A stretch of DNA of 64,000 nucleotides from Candidatus Polarisedimenticolaceae bacterium (GCA_021647945.1 JAKITT010000001.1:39388-103387); one strand, 5' to 3'; shown: positions 35,955-46,194, counted from the first letter of the stretch. The notes: generated by a model from the sequence alone, not told the origin. Numbers and translations are program-made.

Positions 35955-36310
35955 CCGGATATTTCATAAATTTGTGCACAGACATCTCGACTCCTGTCTT
36001 CGCTTGTATTTGTGCATCCATGCACTTCATTGCGCAGGATATTGGCTTCACAAGGAAATTTCTGGAGAAATCCCGTATCAGTGATTACGGATGACTGAAG
36101 ACCTCGGCACCCCTTTGTGGGGTGAATAGACAAGCAAGATTGTACATAATTTATGAAACGGGGTACCCACTCCATTGGCCTAATATGGCTGTAGGTGCAC
36201 ATTCATTTGCAGGTTCGGCTGGTCGCATAAATGCGACCCTACATGAGCATAAAGCGTCTGGAGTGGAAAAAGGCCAATGAAGTGGATACCCCATTTTATG
36301 AATTATCCGG
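35955..36310. mobile_element. MITE-like element with terminal inverted repeats, host of a nested repeat
   Basis: The left end ccggatatttcataaat and the right end ttttatgaattatccgg are imperfect inverted repeats (about 14 of 17). Flanks repeat TAGAC (35951-35955 and 36313-36317). The related repeat at 31700-31720 reads cagacctatagcgatt without interruption, where here agacc and gtagcgatt are 350 bp apart. This supports an insertion with a short target duplication. No transposase is encoded; a parent element elsewhere would be needed. Confidence 0.6.
36160..36292. repeat. 133-bp palindromic repeat nested in the MITE
   Basis: Ends ggggtacccactccattggcc and ggccaatgaagtggatacccc are imperfect 21-bp inverted repeats. 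The internal hairpin ggtcgcat-aa-atgcgacc is the same as in the IS-split copy (2493-4117) and in 53477-53605. This copy is inverted relative to those two. Confidence 0.75.
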
Positions 36311-36326
36311 GCTAGACCCGTAGCGA

Positions 36327-36602
36327 TTAAAGCAGCCGCTCTTTTGCCTGACGGCTCATCTGTTTAATCACATACTCACGTTTCAACGCGCTGCTCCGAT
36401 TTTCGCACTGCTCTGAATAGACCAGAGATACTGGGCGGCGGCAGCGGGTATAACGTGCCGCCAATCGGTCATCACCATTATGCTCATCAATACGCCGACC
36501 AAGGTCGGTTGTTATACCGGTATAGAGTGAACCGTCACTGCAACGTAGAATATAGACCGACCAACAACACGCTGGTGCTGTTTCAGCAGAACTACTCTGC
36601 AA
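36327..36602 (-). CDS. GIY-YIG nuclease family protein
   Basis: The domain W-SVYILRCSDGSLYTGITTDL spans the GIY-YIG-type core (VYI ... LYTGIT), followed by RR-x-x-EHN and SSALKREYVIKQMSR, typical of the small YhbQ/UPF0213 proteins. The longer frame to 36749 overlaps the DUF2288 gene and is not domain-like, so I place the start at a TTG near 36602, giving 91 residues. The start is uncertain. Family members are small structure-specific nucleases of unclear cellular role. It overlaps the DUF2288 gene by about 11 bp. Confidence 0.75.
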   Translation of the reverse strand: MQSSSAETAPACCWSVYILRCSDGSLYTGITTDLGRRIDEHNGDDRLAARYTRCRRPVSLVYSEQCENRSSALKREYVIKQMSRQAKERLL

Positions 36603-36894
36603 TCTCTTGCACCAGCACCCACGGCGCGGTGACCACCGTCCATAAAAATGGATCGGGTTCCAACCACGCCTTGGCATCATCCATCGAGACTTGGGAGAGC
36701 TGACCACTCTCCATCCACACCTCAACGGCGGGTTTGTCATCTTGGGCAATTTTGACCGCTACATCAACCAGATCCAAACCAACCGCCACCTTAAACAAGA
36801 CCCCTTGGGCAAAGTGTTTTTGCAACTCATTCCACTGCATCTTGGAGGTCTGCTCGATAAAGTCTAATCTCATCGTCTCTTCAGGGATACTCAT
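36592..36894 (-). CDS. DUF2288 family protein
   Basis: Starting at the ATG at 36894 (GGAGG nine bases upstream, one base after the fxsA stop) it has 100 residues. The segments MSIPEETMRLDF, WNELQKHFAQG, VAVKIAQDD and FLWTVVTAPWVLVQE are typical of DUF2288, a small conserved cytoplasmic protein of unknown function. Tight coupling to fxsA upstream and the GIY-YIG gene downstream suggests one transcript. Confidence 0.85.
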   Translation of the reverse strand: MSIPEETMRLDFIEQTSKMQWNELQKHFAQGVLFKVAVGLDLVDVAVKIAQDDKPAVEVWMESGQLSQVSMDDAKAWLEPDPFLWTVVTAPWVLVQEIAE

Positions 36895-36895
36895 C

Positions 36896-37339
36896 TCAAT
36901 CATCCTCCCGATGACATTCTCCTTCGATAGCATCAAACTTATTTGGCCCTTTTGACTCTGTTTTATAGGCGGGTTGAATTACAGATGAACGTTGCAGAAA
37001 CCAGAGAATCACGCCGCGTCGTAGTGGTGGAATCAAGGCCAAGAAGCCTAGTGCATCGGTGAAAAAGCCCGGCAGCAGCAGTGAAAATCCGGAGATCAAC
37101 AACACAACACCCTCCATCATCTCCACCGCAGGCACCTCTCCACGACCCGCCATCTCCCGCACCCGCATCATGGTTGAAAAGCCCTGCATGCGAACCATTA
37201 GGCCACCTAGCACAGCGGTAAACACCACCAAGGAGATGGTAGAGATGGCACCGATGGCAGAGCCGACTTCAATCATGAAGTAGAGTTCAGTGACCGGAAT
37301 GCCGACAAACAGCAGTAGAAAAATAAAACCGGGATTCAT
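36896..37339 (-). CDS. fxsA: FxsA family membrane protein
   Basis: The ATG at 37339 begins MNPGFIFLLLFVGIPVTELYF, the family's usual start, giving 147 residues; the longer frame reaches into the cutA promoter. Three to four hydrophobic helices and the motif LLLPGFFTDALGFLALIPPLR are characteristic. FxsA is an inner-membrane protein whose overproduction relieves phage T7 exclusion in F-plasmid hosts; its normal role is unclear. It is divergent from cutA. Confidence 0.92.
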   Translation of the reverse strand: MNPGFIFLLLFVGIPVTELYFMIEVGSAIGAISTISLVVFTAVLGGLMVRMQGFSTMMRVREMAGRGEVPAVEMMEGVVLLISGFSLLLPGFFTDALGFLALIPPLRRGVILWFLQRSSVIQPAYKTESKGPNKFDAIEGECHREDD

Positions 37340-37437
37340 ATCTGTAGTTTCTATTGTAGAAAGACTGAAGTATACCAAGTAAGGGTCAACAGCACCGAAT
37401 GCAAGCGCCGGTCTCTTGAATAAGGTATTGTTGCGCG

Positions 37438-37764
37438 ATGCCGACATCCGCCCTACTTATTCTCTGCAACTGCCCCAACCAGGCCTCTGCCGAAGAGATT
37501 GCAACAATGCTGCTAGAGGAGAGGCTGGCCGCCTGCATCTCTATTAGCGCACCAGTCACATCCATCTATAGGTGGCAAGGCAAACTACAAAAAGAGCAGG
37601 AGGTAATGCTGATAATCAAGAGTACCCAACAGTGTTACCAAGCGCTAGAAACAGCTCTAAAGTCAGCACACCCCTATGAACTTCCTGAAATAATTGCAGT
37701 CTCTGTTGAACAGGGCCTGCCCGCTTATCTGAACTGGTTAACTGAATGCACAAAAGAATCCTAA
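37438..37764 (+). CDS. cutA: CutA1 divalent-ion tolerance protein
   Basis: The 108-residue protein has the CutA1 fold: a ferredoxin-like domain with CNCPNQASAEEIA, LAACISI, SIYRWQGKL and the HPYELPEI motif. It forms trimers and is linked to copper tolerance. The C-terminus overlaps the dsbD start by 19 bp, the usual cutA-dsbD pairing of gammaproteobacteria. Confidence 0.95.
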   Translation: MPTSALLILCNCPNQASAEEIATMLLEERLAACISISAPVTSIYRWQGKLQKEQEVMLIIKSTQQCYQALETALKSAHPYELPEIIAVSVEQGLPAYLNWLTECTKES

Positions 37765-39635
37765 AAATATTTACTCTATTGCTGTTGGGCCTGATGTTAC
37801 AAGGGGTGCAGGCTGAGCAAAATAGCTCGCCATCCATTCTCTCTAGTTTTGGTTTCAGCTTTGGTGATGAGGATCGACTACTCAGCGCAGAAGAGGCCTA
37901 CCAGTTCACCGCCTCGGTTGAGAGCGCCACCCGCCTGCGCCTCTACTGGAAAATCGCCGATAAAACTTTCCTCTACCAGCAAGAGATCAAATTTAGCCTA
38001 GAGGATGCCGATGGCGTCACTATTGGTAGCTACCAACTACCCGAGCCAGAGATCAAGGCCGACACCATTCGCCCCGATGGCACTATCGGTGATATGGCGA
38101 TCTACCACGACGATATCGAGTTCACTGTTGAGCTAATCCGCACCAATAGTGCCGCCACCGACATCACACTCTTTGCCCGCTACCAAGGCTGCGCTGACCG
38201 AGGCGTCTGCTACCCCCCGGTTAAGCAGCGCATTGTACTCAGCTTGCCAGAGATGGATGGTGATAGCCCTGTCACCCCGCCCACTGCAACCCCTGCAATG
38301 GTAGTCGCAGATGACGCACCGATCTCCGAGACAGATCAGCTCACCAACACCCTAGCTGGCGGTAATACCTGGCTTGTTATTGCCACTTTTTTTGGCCTCG
38401 GTCTGCTGCTGGCACTGACCCCTTGTGTCTTTCCGATGATCCCCATACTCTCCGGCATCATCGCGGGTCATGGCGATAAAATCACCACCCGCAAGGCCTT
38501 CACGCTCTCACTGATCTACGTGCTGGCAATGGCAGCCACCTACACCATTATCGGCATCCTCGCTGGGCTGTTTGGAGCCAATATTCAAGCCACCTTCCAA
38601 GATCCGTGGATACTCTCCGCTTTTGCCCTGCTCTTTGTTCTTCTCGCCCTCTCAATGTTCGGCTTCTACGAACTGCAACTACCCAGCAGTTGGCAGAGCA
38701 AACTAAGCAGCATCAGCAATCGACAGAAGGGTGGTTCATATATCGGCGTGATGGTGATGGGCTTTCTATCGGCACTGATTGTCGGCCCCTGCGTGGCACC
38801 GCCCCTGGCTGGCGCACTGATCTATATCGGCCAAACAGGTGATGCAGTACTGGGCGGACTTGCCCTCTTTGCACTCAGCATGGGCATGGGTACCCCCGTC
38901 ATCATCATCGGCACTTCCGCTGGCAAACTCCTGCCCAAAGCGGGCGCATGGATGGATGCCGTCAAAGCGGTGTTTGGCGTCCTGCTGCTGGCCGTCGCCA
39001 TCGTTATGCTGGAACGTATCATCCCCGCCTCGGTGGCCATGGTACTGTGGGGCATTCTACTCATTGTCTCCGCCATCTACATGGGCGCACTGAAGCAGCT
39101 GGAGATCGAGCAGCGTGGCTGGATGCAGCTATGGAAAGGGCTGGGCATGGTACTCCTTATCTATGGCGGCCTGATGCTGGTTGGCGCGGCGGCGGGTGGT
39201 AAAGATACGGTACAACCACTGCGCGGCATCATCTCTCTGAGTGGCGGTACAAGCGGTGAGAGCCAACATCTCACCTTTAAACCAATTAAAACCGTAGCCG
39301 ATCTAAAACGGGAAGTGGCCATCGCCAGCAACCAAGACAGACCGGTGATGCTCGATTTTGTTGCCGACTGGTGCGTCACCTGCAAGGAGATGGAGCGCTA
39401 CACCTTCAGTGACCCTAAGGTGATCAACGCCCTCAGCAACCATGTGCTGTTGCAGGCCGATGTGACTGAAAATGATGCACAAGATCAAGCGCTACTGCAG
39501 GGCCACTTCGGCATGCCAGGGCCACCCGCCATCTTCTTTTACAACCAGGCAGGGGAGGAGCAACGCCCCTATCGAGTGGTTGGTTTTATGACGGCAGACG
39601 AGTTCGCCGCCAACATCAACAAGGCGTCACGCTGA
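37746..39635 (+). CDS. dsbD: Thiol:disulfide interchange protein DsbD
   Basis: DsbD moves reducing power from cytoplasmic thioredoxin to periplasmic DsbC, CcmG and similar proteins. The 629-residue protein has a signal peptide (cut after VQA), the N-terminal alpha domain with CADRGVCYPP (C-x5-C), eight transmembrane helices (about 210-490) with TPCVFPMIPI and GPCVAPPLAG, and the C-terminal thioredoxin domain with WCVTCK near residue 540. All three redox cysteine pairs are present, so it should be functional. It would support maturation of the many c-type cytochromes here. Confidence 0.97.
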   Translation: MHKRILKIFTLLLLGLMLQGVQAEQNSSPSILSSFGFSFGDEDRLLSAEEAYQFTASVESATRLRLYWKIADKTFLYQQEIKFSLEDADGVTIGSYQLPEPEIKADTIRPDGTIGDMAIYHDDIEFTVELIRTNSAATDITLFARYQGCADRGVCYPPVKQRIVLSLPEMDGDSPVTPPTATPAMVVADDAPISETDQLTNTLAGGNTWLVIATFFGLGLLLALTPCVFPMIPILSGIIAGHGDKITTRKAFTLSLIYVLAMAATYTIIGILAGLFGANIQATFQDPWILSAFALLFVLLALSMFGFYELQLPSSWQSKLSSISNRQKGGSYIGVMVMGFLSALIVGPCVAPPLAGALIYIGQTGDAVLGGLALFALSMGMGTPVIIIGTSAGKLLPKAGAWMDAVKAVFGVLLLAVAIVMLERIIPASVAMVLWGILLIVSAIYMGALKQLEIEQRGWMQLWKGLGMVLLIYGGLMLVGAAAGGKDTVQPLRGIISLSGGTSGESQHLTFKPIKTVADLKREVAIASNQDRPVMLDFVADWCVTCKEMERYTFSDPKVINALSNHVLLQADVTENDAQDQALLQGHFGMPGPPAIFFYNQAGEEQRPYRVVGFMTADEFAANINKASR

Positions 39636-40156
39636 TGGCCGTCAGAATATTTATCTACCTCTTTGCTGGCATTCTGCTGGCCGTTGCCATCTGGGCCGGC
39701 AGCGAGGCATTTATTCCTGGCAACAGCACGGCCAACAAAGGGCAGGAGATCCCCTCCTTTCAACTGCCCGACCTCAATGATGAGATGCAAAACCAAGATA
39801 GCTGGTTGGGCAAAGTGGTGGTGCTTAACTTCTGGGCAGTCTGGTGCCCCCCCTGTCGTGCCGAGATGCCCGAGTTTATCGAACTGCAAAAAGAGTATGG
39901 TGAACGCGGACTACAGTTTGTCGGCATCGCCATTGATTCCAAAGAGGTAGTACAGAATTTCACCCAGATGATCGGCGTCAACTACCCCATTCTCATCGGC
40001 GACACTAATGACATGATCATTTCGAAGAAGCTCGGCAACCGCTTTGAGGGGTTGCCCTTCACCGCAATATTTGACCGGCAGGGAAAATTGATCCATACCC
40101 AGATAGGACAGATCTCTCCCGCACGCATTATTGATAAAATAGCCCCATTCTTATAG
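39635..40156 (+). CDS. TlpA-like thioredoxin, membrane-anchored
   Basis: The 173-residue protein has one N-terminal anchor (about 4-22) and a thioredoxin/TlpA domain with WCPPCRAEMPEF near residue 71 and the GLPFTAIFDRQG cis-proline loop. It overlaps the dsbD stop by one base, and DsbD is the likely reductant. It may keep the apocytochrome cysteines or other periplasmic thiols reduced, similar to CcmG/ResA. The exact substrate is not known. Confidence 0.93.
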   Translation: MAVRIFIYLFAGILLAVAIWAGSEAFIPGNSTANKGQEIPSFQLPDLNDEMQNQDSWLGKVVVLNFWAVWCPPCRAEMPEFIELQKEYGERGLQFVGIAIDSKEVVQNFTQMIGVNYPILIGDTNDMIISKKLGNRFEGLPFTAIFDRQGKLIHTQIGQISPARIIDKIAPFL

Positions 40157-40274
40157 GGGTAACATGACGCTAATTGAAGCAATCTTGCGTCAATGTTGGA
40201 CAAAACACCGCCGATCATGCAGAATCGCGCTGACTATAACCTCCCCGCCTCAAGACTGACCGTTGGAGATGCCG

Positions 40275-40721
40275 ATGGCAACAATCATGGTACTCAATGG
40301 CCCCAACCTTAACCTGTTGGGCAGTCGCGAGCCTGCGCATTATGGCAACACAACGTTAGATGATATTCAGCAAACATTGACACGGGTAGCCACCGCCGCG
40401 GGACATAAGCTACGTTTCAAACAGAGCAATTCTGAGAGCCAGTTACTTGATTGGATTCATGAGGGGCAACAGAATGATGTCGCCATCATCATCATTAACC
40501 CAGCCGCATTCACTCACACCAGTGTTGCACTGCGCGATGGCTTGCTGGCTACTGCCATACCGTTCATTGAGGTACACCTTTCCAACGTGCATGCGCGAGA
40601 AGATTTCCGCAAGCACTCCTACTTTTCCGATATCGCCATAGGTGTGATTTGCGGATTGGGCGCCCAGGGCTACGAACTAGCGCTACAGGCGGCCATCCAG
40701 CACCTTGCCGAGAACAAATAA
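40275..40721 (+). CDS. aroQ: 3-dehydroquinate dehydratase, type II
   Basis: Third step of the shikimate pathway, dehydrating 3-dehydroquinate. The ATG at 40275 has GGAG six bases upstream and gives [20 protein letters not shown]; the TTG 12 bp earlier is unlikely. With 148 residues it has normal length. Conserved residues seen are the GPNLN-LG-RE-P-YG segment with the catalytic tyrosine, [16 protein letters not shown], and [14 protein letters not shown]. It precedes accBC, a typical arrangement. Confidence 0.97.
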   Translation: MATIMVLNGPNLNLLGSREPAHYGNTTLDDIQQTLTRVATAAGHKLRFKQSNSESQLLDWIHEGQQNDVAIIIINPAAFTHTSVALRDGLLATAIPFIEVHLSNVHAREDFRKHSYFSDIAIGVICGLGAQGYELALQAAIQHLAENK

Positions 40722-40743
40722 TCGAACAGAGACCTGATTAAAG

Positions 40744-41178
40744 ATGGATATTCGCAAAGTAAAAAAACTGATCGAACTGATCGAAGAGTCCGATATTGCC
40801 GAAATTGAGATTCACGAAGGTGAAGAGTCGGTGCGTATCAGCCGCATGAGTGCCATTGCACCCACTATTGTGGCAGCCGCCCCCGTTGGAGTTGCTCCAG
40901 CTGCACCCGCCGCTGACGAGCCTAAGGCTGAAGAGGTCATCTCCGGCCACTCTGTCACCTCACCCATGGTCGGCACCTTCTACCGCTCGCCGTCACCAAA
41001 CAGCAAATCATTTGTTGAAGAGGGACAAAAAATCTCTAAAGGTGACACCCTCTGCATCATTGAGGCGATGAAGATTCTTAACCAGATCGAAGCTGATCGT
41101 GGTGGCATCATCAAACGCATTCTGGTCGAAAATGGCCAACCGGTTGAGTACAATCAACCCATCTTCATCATCGACTGA
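40744..41178 (+). CDS. accB: Biotin carboxyl carrier protein of acetyl-CoA carboxylase
   Basis: AccB carries biotin between the carboxylase and transferase parts in fatty acid synthesis. The 144-residue protein has the C-terminal biotinyl domain with [11 protein letters not shown]; the lysine (about residue 110) is biotinylated. The N-terminal docking part is followed by an Ala/Pro linker. It is 8 bp before accC. Confidence 0.98.
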   Translation: MDIRKVKKLIELIEESDIAEIEIHEGEESVRISRMSAIAPTIVAAAPVGVAPAAPAADEPKAEEVISGHSVTSPMVGTFYRSPSPNSKSFVEEGQKISKGDTLCIIEAMKILNQIEADRGGIIKRILVENGQPVEYNQPIFIID

Positions 41179-41186
41179 GCGACACC

Positions 41187-42527
41187 ATGTTAGAGAAGAT
41201 TGTTATTGCCAATCGCGGCGAAATCGCCCTGCGCATTCTGCGGGCCTGTAAAGAGCTCGGCATCAAGACTGTTGCCGTTCACTCAGAGGTTGACCGCGAT
41301 CTGAAGCATGTCCTGCTGGCAGACGAGTCGGTCTGCATCGGCCCTGCGCCATCGGGTGAGAGTTATCTGCAAATCCCGAACCTCATCAGCGCCGCAGAGG
41401 TGACCGATTCGGTGGCCATTCACCCAGGCTACGGCTTTCTCTCTGAAAACGCCGATTTCGCCGAACGGGTTGAGAAGAGCGGTTTCATTTTTATCGGCCC
41501 GAAAGCGGAGACTATCCGCATCATGGGCGACAAAGTGGCCGCTATCAAAGCGATGAAAGCGTCTGGCGTCCCCTGTGTACCCGGCTCCGACGGCCCGCTG
41601 GACAACGATGATGAGGCGACCAAAGCGATGGCCAAGAAGATTGGCTATCCAGTGATCATCAAGGCCTCGGGCGGTGGTGGTGGTCGCGGCATGCGCGTAG
41701 TCAACTCCGAAGCGGCGCTGCTCGCCTCCATTGCTACCACAAAAGCGGAGGCGGGTGCCGCCTTTGGCAACGATGTGGTCTATATGGAGAAGTTCCTAGA
41801 GAACCCACGCCATGTGGAGATTCAGGTACTCGCTGATACTCATGGCAATGCGATCCACCTTGGCGAACGTGATTGCTCCATGCAGCGTCGCCACCAGAAG
41901 GTGGTCGAAGAGGCCCCGGCTCCCGGCATCACAGAAGAGATACGTGCAAAAATTGGCCAGCGTTGCGCCGACGCCTGCATTGAGATTGGCTATCGTGGTG
42001 CTGGCACATTTGAGTTTCTCTATGAAGATGACGAGTTCTACTTCATTGAGATGAACACTCGCATACAGGTTGAGCATCCCGTCACCGAGATGGTCACGGG
42101 TGTCGATATCGTCAAAGAGCAGCTACGTATCGCGGCGGGTCTACCACTGAGCTACCGCCAGGATGAGATCAAACTGCGCGGTCACGCCATCGAATGTCGA
42201 ATTAATGCAGAAGATCCAGAAAACTTTTTCCCTTGCCCTGGCCTAATCAAACAGTTCCATATGCCTGGTGGGCCTGGAGTACGGGTCGACACGCACATCT
42301 ATAATGGCTACACCGTGCCCCCCTTCTACGACTCTATGATTGGCAAGCTAATCACGCACGGTGAGAACCGTAATACCGCCATCGCCCGAATGGATCAAGC
42401 GCTGGAGGAGATGGTCATTGATGGTATCAAGACCAACATTCCGCTCCAGTTAGAGATCATGCGTGATGCCGCCTTCCAGACTGGCGGTGCCAATATTCAC
42501 TACCTCGAACGCAAGTTGGGCCTGTAA
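41187..42527 (+). CDS. accC: Biotin carboxylase subunit of acetyl-CoA carboxylase
   Basis: AccC carboxylates the AccB biotin with ATP and bicarbonate. The 446-residue ATP-grasp enzyme shows [23 protein letters not shown] (glycine-rich lid), [20 protein letters not shown] and [16 protein letters not shown], all expected. Full length. It is co-transcribed with accB and prmA. Confidence 0.98.
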   Translation: MLEKIVIANRGEIALRILRACKELGIKTVAVHSEVDRDLKHVLLADESVCIGPAPSGESYLQIPNLISAAEVTDSVAIHPGYGFLSENADFAERVEKSGFIFIGPKAETIRIMGDKVAAIKAMKASGVPCVPGSDGPLDNDDEATKAMAKKIGYPVIIKASGGGGGRGMRVVNSEAALLASIATTKAEAGAAFGNDVVYMEKFLENPRHVEIQVLADTHGNAIHLGERDCSMQRRHQKVVEEAPAPGITEEIRAKIGQRCADACIEIGYRGAGTFEFLYEDDEFYFIEMNTRIQVEHPVTEMVTGVDIVKEQLRIAAGLPLSYRQDEIKLRGHAIECRINAEDPENFFPCPGLIKQFHMPGGPGVRVDTHIYNGYTVPPFYDSMIGKLITHGENRNTAIARMDQALEEMVIDGIKTNIPLQLEIMRDAAFQTGGANIHYLERKLGL

Positions 42528-42542
42528 CCCAAGGACAGATCG

Positions 42543-43421
42543 ATGCCTTGGCTTCAGTTCAAGCTCACCACCTCACAAGAGCAGTCCCCATTGATCGAAC
42601 TACTGTTTGAGAATATGGGGGCGCTCGCAATCACTCTGGGCGACGCGGGCGACCAACCGATCCTAGAGCCTGGCCCAAACGAACAGCCGCTCTGGAACCA
42701 AATAACCATCACCGCCCTGTTTGACGGTGAATCGGATGCTGACCAACTACGTAGTACAATTAACCAGTCACTCAATCGGGACATCAGCAGCCAGCTCAAG
42801 CAGCAGTGGCTGGATGATCAAACTTGGGAACGCGTCTGGCTAGAACATTTTCACCCGATGCAATTTGGTTCTCGGCTCTGGGTCTGCCCTGATGGACAGA
42901 GGCCTGACACCGAGAACGCCGTTGTACTTGAACTTGACCCTGGCCTCGCCTTCGGCACCGGCACTCACCCCACCACCGCACTCTGTCTCCGTTGGCTTGA
43001 TGGCCATGAGATCAGCGGCAAAACAGTGATCGACTATGGCTGCGGCTCAGGCATTTTAGCCATCGCCGCACTGTTACTGGGTGCTAAGTCAGTACTCGCC
43101 ATCGACCATGATCCACAGGCACTACTCGCCACTGCCGATAACGCCAAAAAGAATGGCGTTACTGATCGATTAACCATTACTCTACCCGATGAGGCTCCTA
43201 GCCGAAGTGCCGACATCATACTGGCCAACATTCTGGCTGGGCCGTTGGTTGAGTTAGCACCCAAGCTGGCTAACATGGTCAACCCTGGCGGTGAGATCAT
43301 CCTCTCAGGCATCTTGCAAGAGCAGGCAGAGATGGTTCGTAACGCCTATCTACCTCACTTTAATAATGTCGCTAAACAGACCCAGGAGGATTGGGTTCTT
43401 CTTCACGGCCGCCCGTCGTAG
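42543..43421 (+). CDS. prmA: Ribosomal protein L11 methyltransferase
   Basis: PrmA trimethylates ribosomal protein L11. The 292-residue protein has the N-terminal substrate domain (PWLQFKLTTSQEQ...) and a SAM-dependent methyltransferase domain with LDPGLAFGTGTHPTT, DYGCGSGILAIAAL and ILANILAGPL. It lies 15 bp after accC and its stop overlaps the next gene's GTG by one base. Confidence 0.96.
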   Translation: MPWLQFKLTTSQEQSPLIELLFENMGALAITLGDAGDQPILEPGPNEQPLWNQITITALFDGESDADQLRSTINQSLNRDISSQLKQQWLDDQTWERVWLEHFHPMQFGSRLWVCPDGQRPDTENAVVLELDPGLAFGTGTHPTTALCLRWLDGHEISGKTVIDYGCGSGILAIAALLLGAKSVLAIDHDPQALLATADNAKKNGVTDRLTITLPDEAPSRSADIILANILAGPLVELAPKLANMVNPGGEIILSGILQEQAEMVRNAYLPHFNNVAKQTQEDWVLLHGRPS

Positions 43422-44293
43422 TGTTTACTGAGTGCCCACATTGCCAAACGCTGTTCCGCATCAGTCCAGCTCAGCTAGAGCAGGCCAACGGCACCGTACG
43501 CTGTTGCCGTTGTGATGAGATTTTTGACGCCAGGGAGCAACTCCGCGCCCCCTCTGAAAGCACGGCTACAGAACCCTCCCCCATCAACCCAGTCATCGAC
43601 AGCGAAATCCCGACACCCACGGAGCAGCATGTAGAGGCTCTGGAGGATAATCTGCTAAGGGAGCTAAGTGATGATATTGAGCATCAACCCGAGAGCCTAT
43701 CCTCTCCGCTATCTGAAGAGACTCTGGAGAGTAACAGCAGTGGTGCAGAACAGGTTGAGAGCACACTACCATCCAGCGCAGACCCAGGACAGCTATTAGG
43801 CAAACAGCCTGACAAACCGCGTAAATATTCCTTTGCCTGGTCATTATTAGCACTGCTAGCACTCACTTCGCTGTTGTTCCAATTGGTGTGGTTTGAACGC
43901 GCACTACTCATTCAACACCCAGATGGGGCAAAACTACTGGAGATCATGTGCCAACAGCTCGGCTGCACTCTCCCACCACGAAAAAACACCCGCAAGATAG
44001 AGATCGTCAGTCGAAGCTTTAGCGTTCATCCAACAACACCCAATGCATTGCAGCTACACTTAACGTTTATTAGCAAGACCCGTTATGACCAACTCTACCC
44101 GCAATTGCAGATAAACCTCTTCAATACAGCGGGCCTACTACTCGCATCACGCATCTTTAAACCAAGCGAATATCTTTCTGAGAGTTGGCAACAACCACCT
44201 TCTCTGATGCCCGCACAGCGTGAAATTGAAATTTTATTGGAACTAGATGACCCGGGAGAGAATGTAACGGGTTTTGAGCTGGATTTTTTGTAG
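43421..44293 (+). CDS. Zinc-ribbon and DUF3426 protein
   Basis: The GTG at 43421 overlaps the prmA stop and gives 290 residues. The N-terminus is an MJ0042-type zinc ribbon (ECPHCQTLFRI...VRCCRCDEIFDA, C-x2-C and C-x2-C). An acidic linker follows, then one transmembrane helix (about 140-160, FAWSLLALLALTSLLFQLVW) and a C-terminal DUF3426 domain probably in the periplasm. This layout downstream of prmA is common in gammaproteobacteria. Its function is unknown. Confidence 0.9.
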   Translation: MFTECPHCQTLFRISPAQLEQANGTVRCCRCDEIFDAREQLRAPSESTATEPSPINPVIDSEIPTPTEQHVEALEDNLLRELSDDIEHQPESLSSPLSEETLESNSSGAEQVESTLPSSADPGQLLGKQPDKPRKYSFAWSLLALLALTSLLFQLVWFERALLIQHPDGAKLLEIMCQQLGCTLPPRKNTRKIEIVSRSFSVHPTTPNALQLHLTFISKTRYDQLYPQLQINLFNTAGLLLASRIFKPSEYLSESWQQPPSLMPAQREIEILLELDDPGENVTGFELDFL

Positions 44294-44381
44294 CCGCCAC
44301 CCGCTGAATAGGAGAGTCGCAGAAGGCGGTACCACTACGGTATAATCTCTGCCACCTCCCCAGCCTCCATAACTTGAGAAC

Positions 44382-44780
44382 ATGACCTTGATAAACCGCT
44401 ATTTACTGCTAACACTCACTCTTCTATCACTTTTTTTACTACAGGGCTGTAGCCCACACCCTGGAGCTGGCAGCTGGCTTCCCGCCGAAAATAGCGACGC
44501 ACCCTTCTCTGAAATCACCGTCGATTTTAATGGCCGAGTGGAGATATTTGTCCCACAACGCGAGGGGCATATCTATCGCTGCTTCTGGGCAGGCATCGAT
44601 AGCAACACCCTCAAATTTGACTGCATCTCTGCTGACGATGAGACGCTAAAACCCCAGTACACCTTTCGAGTAACAGAGAGAGGCGTGGCGGAGCTATTAG
44701 AAGCGAATAAATCGATGGGGCATTACGTTCATAACAAAGATCAATCACGCTACGCCAAAGACCCCTCTTCGGCAGATTAA
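44382..44780 (+). CDS. Small lipoprotein of unknown function
   Basis: The 132-residue protein has a lipobox (LLLQGC, residue about 23) and a mature part of about 110 residues with beta-strand character (ITVDFNGRVEIFV, YRCFWAGI, YTFRVTERG). I do not recognise the family. It stands between the DUF3426 gene and the UDP-sugar genes, about 90-100 bp from each. A periplasmic or outer-membrane location is likely. Confidence 0.8.
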   Translation: MTLINRYLLLTLTLLSLFLLQGCSPHPGAGSWLPAENSDAPFSEITVDFNGRVEIFVPQREGHIYRCFWAGIDSNTLKFDCISADDETLKPQYTFRVTERGVAELLEANKSMGHYVHNKDQSRYAKDPSSAD

Positions 44781-44895
44781 GAGGCAACACTGTGTTTTGC
44801 CCTCTCCAGACGTTAGAATCGGATCCACATACTAAATAATATAGAAACGGTGTCGTTTTAATAACAACACGAGATAATAATTGCTACCAGGTATC

Positions 44896-46179
44896 ATGAA
44901 TATGGAACTCAAAGACGCTAAAATCGGGGTTATCGGACTCGGTTACGTAGGCCTGCCACTGGCGGTGGAATTCGGCAAAAAATTCCCTACTATCGGTTTA
45001 GATATCAACAAAGCGCGCATACAGGAGCTTAAAGAGGGGAAAGATAGCTCTCTGGAGGTTGATCCCACCGAGCTAGTTAACGTCCCTTATCTCACCTACA
45101 CCGACCAGCCTCAGGGCATTGCAGACTGCAACGTCTATGTGATCACCGTCCCGACGCCTATCAATGAACACAAACAGCCCGATTTATCACCGTTGATCTC
45201 TGCCAGCAAGATGCTGGGTGAGCTGATCTCACCGGGCGATATCGCCATCTTCGAGTCCACGGTATACCCGGGTGCCACTGAAGATGACTGCGTACCGGTC
45301 ATGGAGGCGGGTTCTGGCCTTACATTTAACAAAGATTTCTTCGTCGGTTACAGCCCTGAGCGCATCAACCCAGGTGACAAAGTTCATCGCCTGACCACCA
45401 TAAAAAAGGTGACCGCTGGCTCCACCCCTGAAACCGCCGATTTTGTCGACGAACTCTATCGAGCCATCATCACCGCCGGCACCCATAAAGCGAGTAGCAT
45501 CAAGGTTGCAGAAGCGGCAAAGGTGATCGAAAACACCCAGCGTGATGTCAATATTGCACTGATCAATGAGCTGGCACTGATCTTTAATCGTCTCGATATC
45601 GACACGGAAGAGGTGCTGGAAGCCGCTGGCAGTAAGTGGAACTTCCTGCCCTTTCGCCCAGGTCTGGTTGGCGGTCACTGTATCGGCGTAGACCCTTACT
45701 ACCTGACCCACAAAGCACAATCAATTGGCTACAACCCTGAGATCATTCTTGCGGGTCGACGTCTGAATGACAGCATGGGTGCCTACGTCAGCAATCAGGT
45801 CATCAAGCTGCTGATGAAGAAAAACATGCTCAATGGTAACGATACCAAAATATTGCTTCTCGGCCTCACCTTCAAAGAGAATTGCCCAGATCTGCGTAAC
45901 ACTCGGGTGGTCGACATTGTTGCTGAACTTCAGGATTACGGCATTCATGTCGACGTACAGGACCCATGGGTCAATGCCAATGAGTGCTTCCACGAATATG
46001 GCATCCGAACCATTGAAAAACCAGCACAGGCTGAGTACGACGCCATCATCCTCACCGTCGGTCACAAAGAGTTTGTTGAACTAGGTATTGATACCATTCG
46101 CAGCTATGGCAAACCTGGTGCGGTCGTCTACGATGTAAAATATATCTTCCCACCCGATGTGACCGATGGTCGTCTCTAA
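44896..46179 (+). CDS. UDP-N-acetylhexosamine dehydrogenase, VipA/TviB/WbpO type
   Basis: It oxidises UDP-GalNAc or UDP-GlcNAc to the uronic acid for a surface polysaccharide. From the ATG at 44896 (AGG four bases upstream) it has 427 residues. Domains: N-terminal NAD Rossmann ([13 protein letters not shown]), middle domain with [19 protein letters not shown], whose cysteine is catalytic, and a C-terminal UDP-binding domain. It is 15 bp before a matching epimerase gene, the classic VipA-VipB pair. TviB and WbpO names are equally apt. No other polysaccharide genes adjoin in this window. Confidence 0.93.
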   Translation: MNMELKDAKIGVIGLGYVGLPLAVEFGKKFPTIGLDINKARIQELKEGKDSSLEVDPTELVNVPYLTYTDQPQGIADCNVYVITVPTPINEHKQPDLSPLISASKMLGELISPGDIAIFESTVYPGATEDDCVPVMEAGSGLTFNKDFFVGYSPERINPGDKVHRLTTIKKVTAGSTPETADFVDELYRAIITAGTHKASSIKVAEAAKVIENTQRDVNIALINELALIFNRLDIDTEEVLEAAGSKWNFLPFRPGLVGGHCIGVDPYYLTHKAQSIGYNPEIILAGRRLNDSMGAYVSNQVIKLLMKKNMLNGNDTKILLLGLTFKENCPDLRNTRVVDIVAELQDYGIHVDVQDPWVNANECFHEYGIRTIEKPAQAEYDAIILTVGHKEFVELGIDTIRSYGKPGAVVYDVKYIFPPDVTDGRL

Positions 46180-46194
46180 ACAATAGGCAGAGTG

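Noticed and set aside
36603..36749. N-terminal 49 codons of the longest GIY-YIG frame
   Set aside because: They overlap the DUF2288 gene and are Arg/Trp/Pro-rich out-of-frame sequence; the domain begins only after about 36602.
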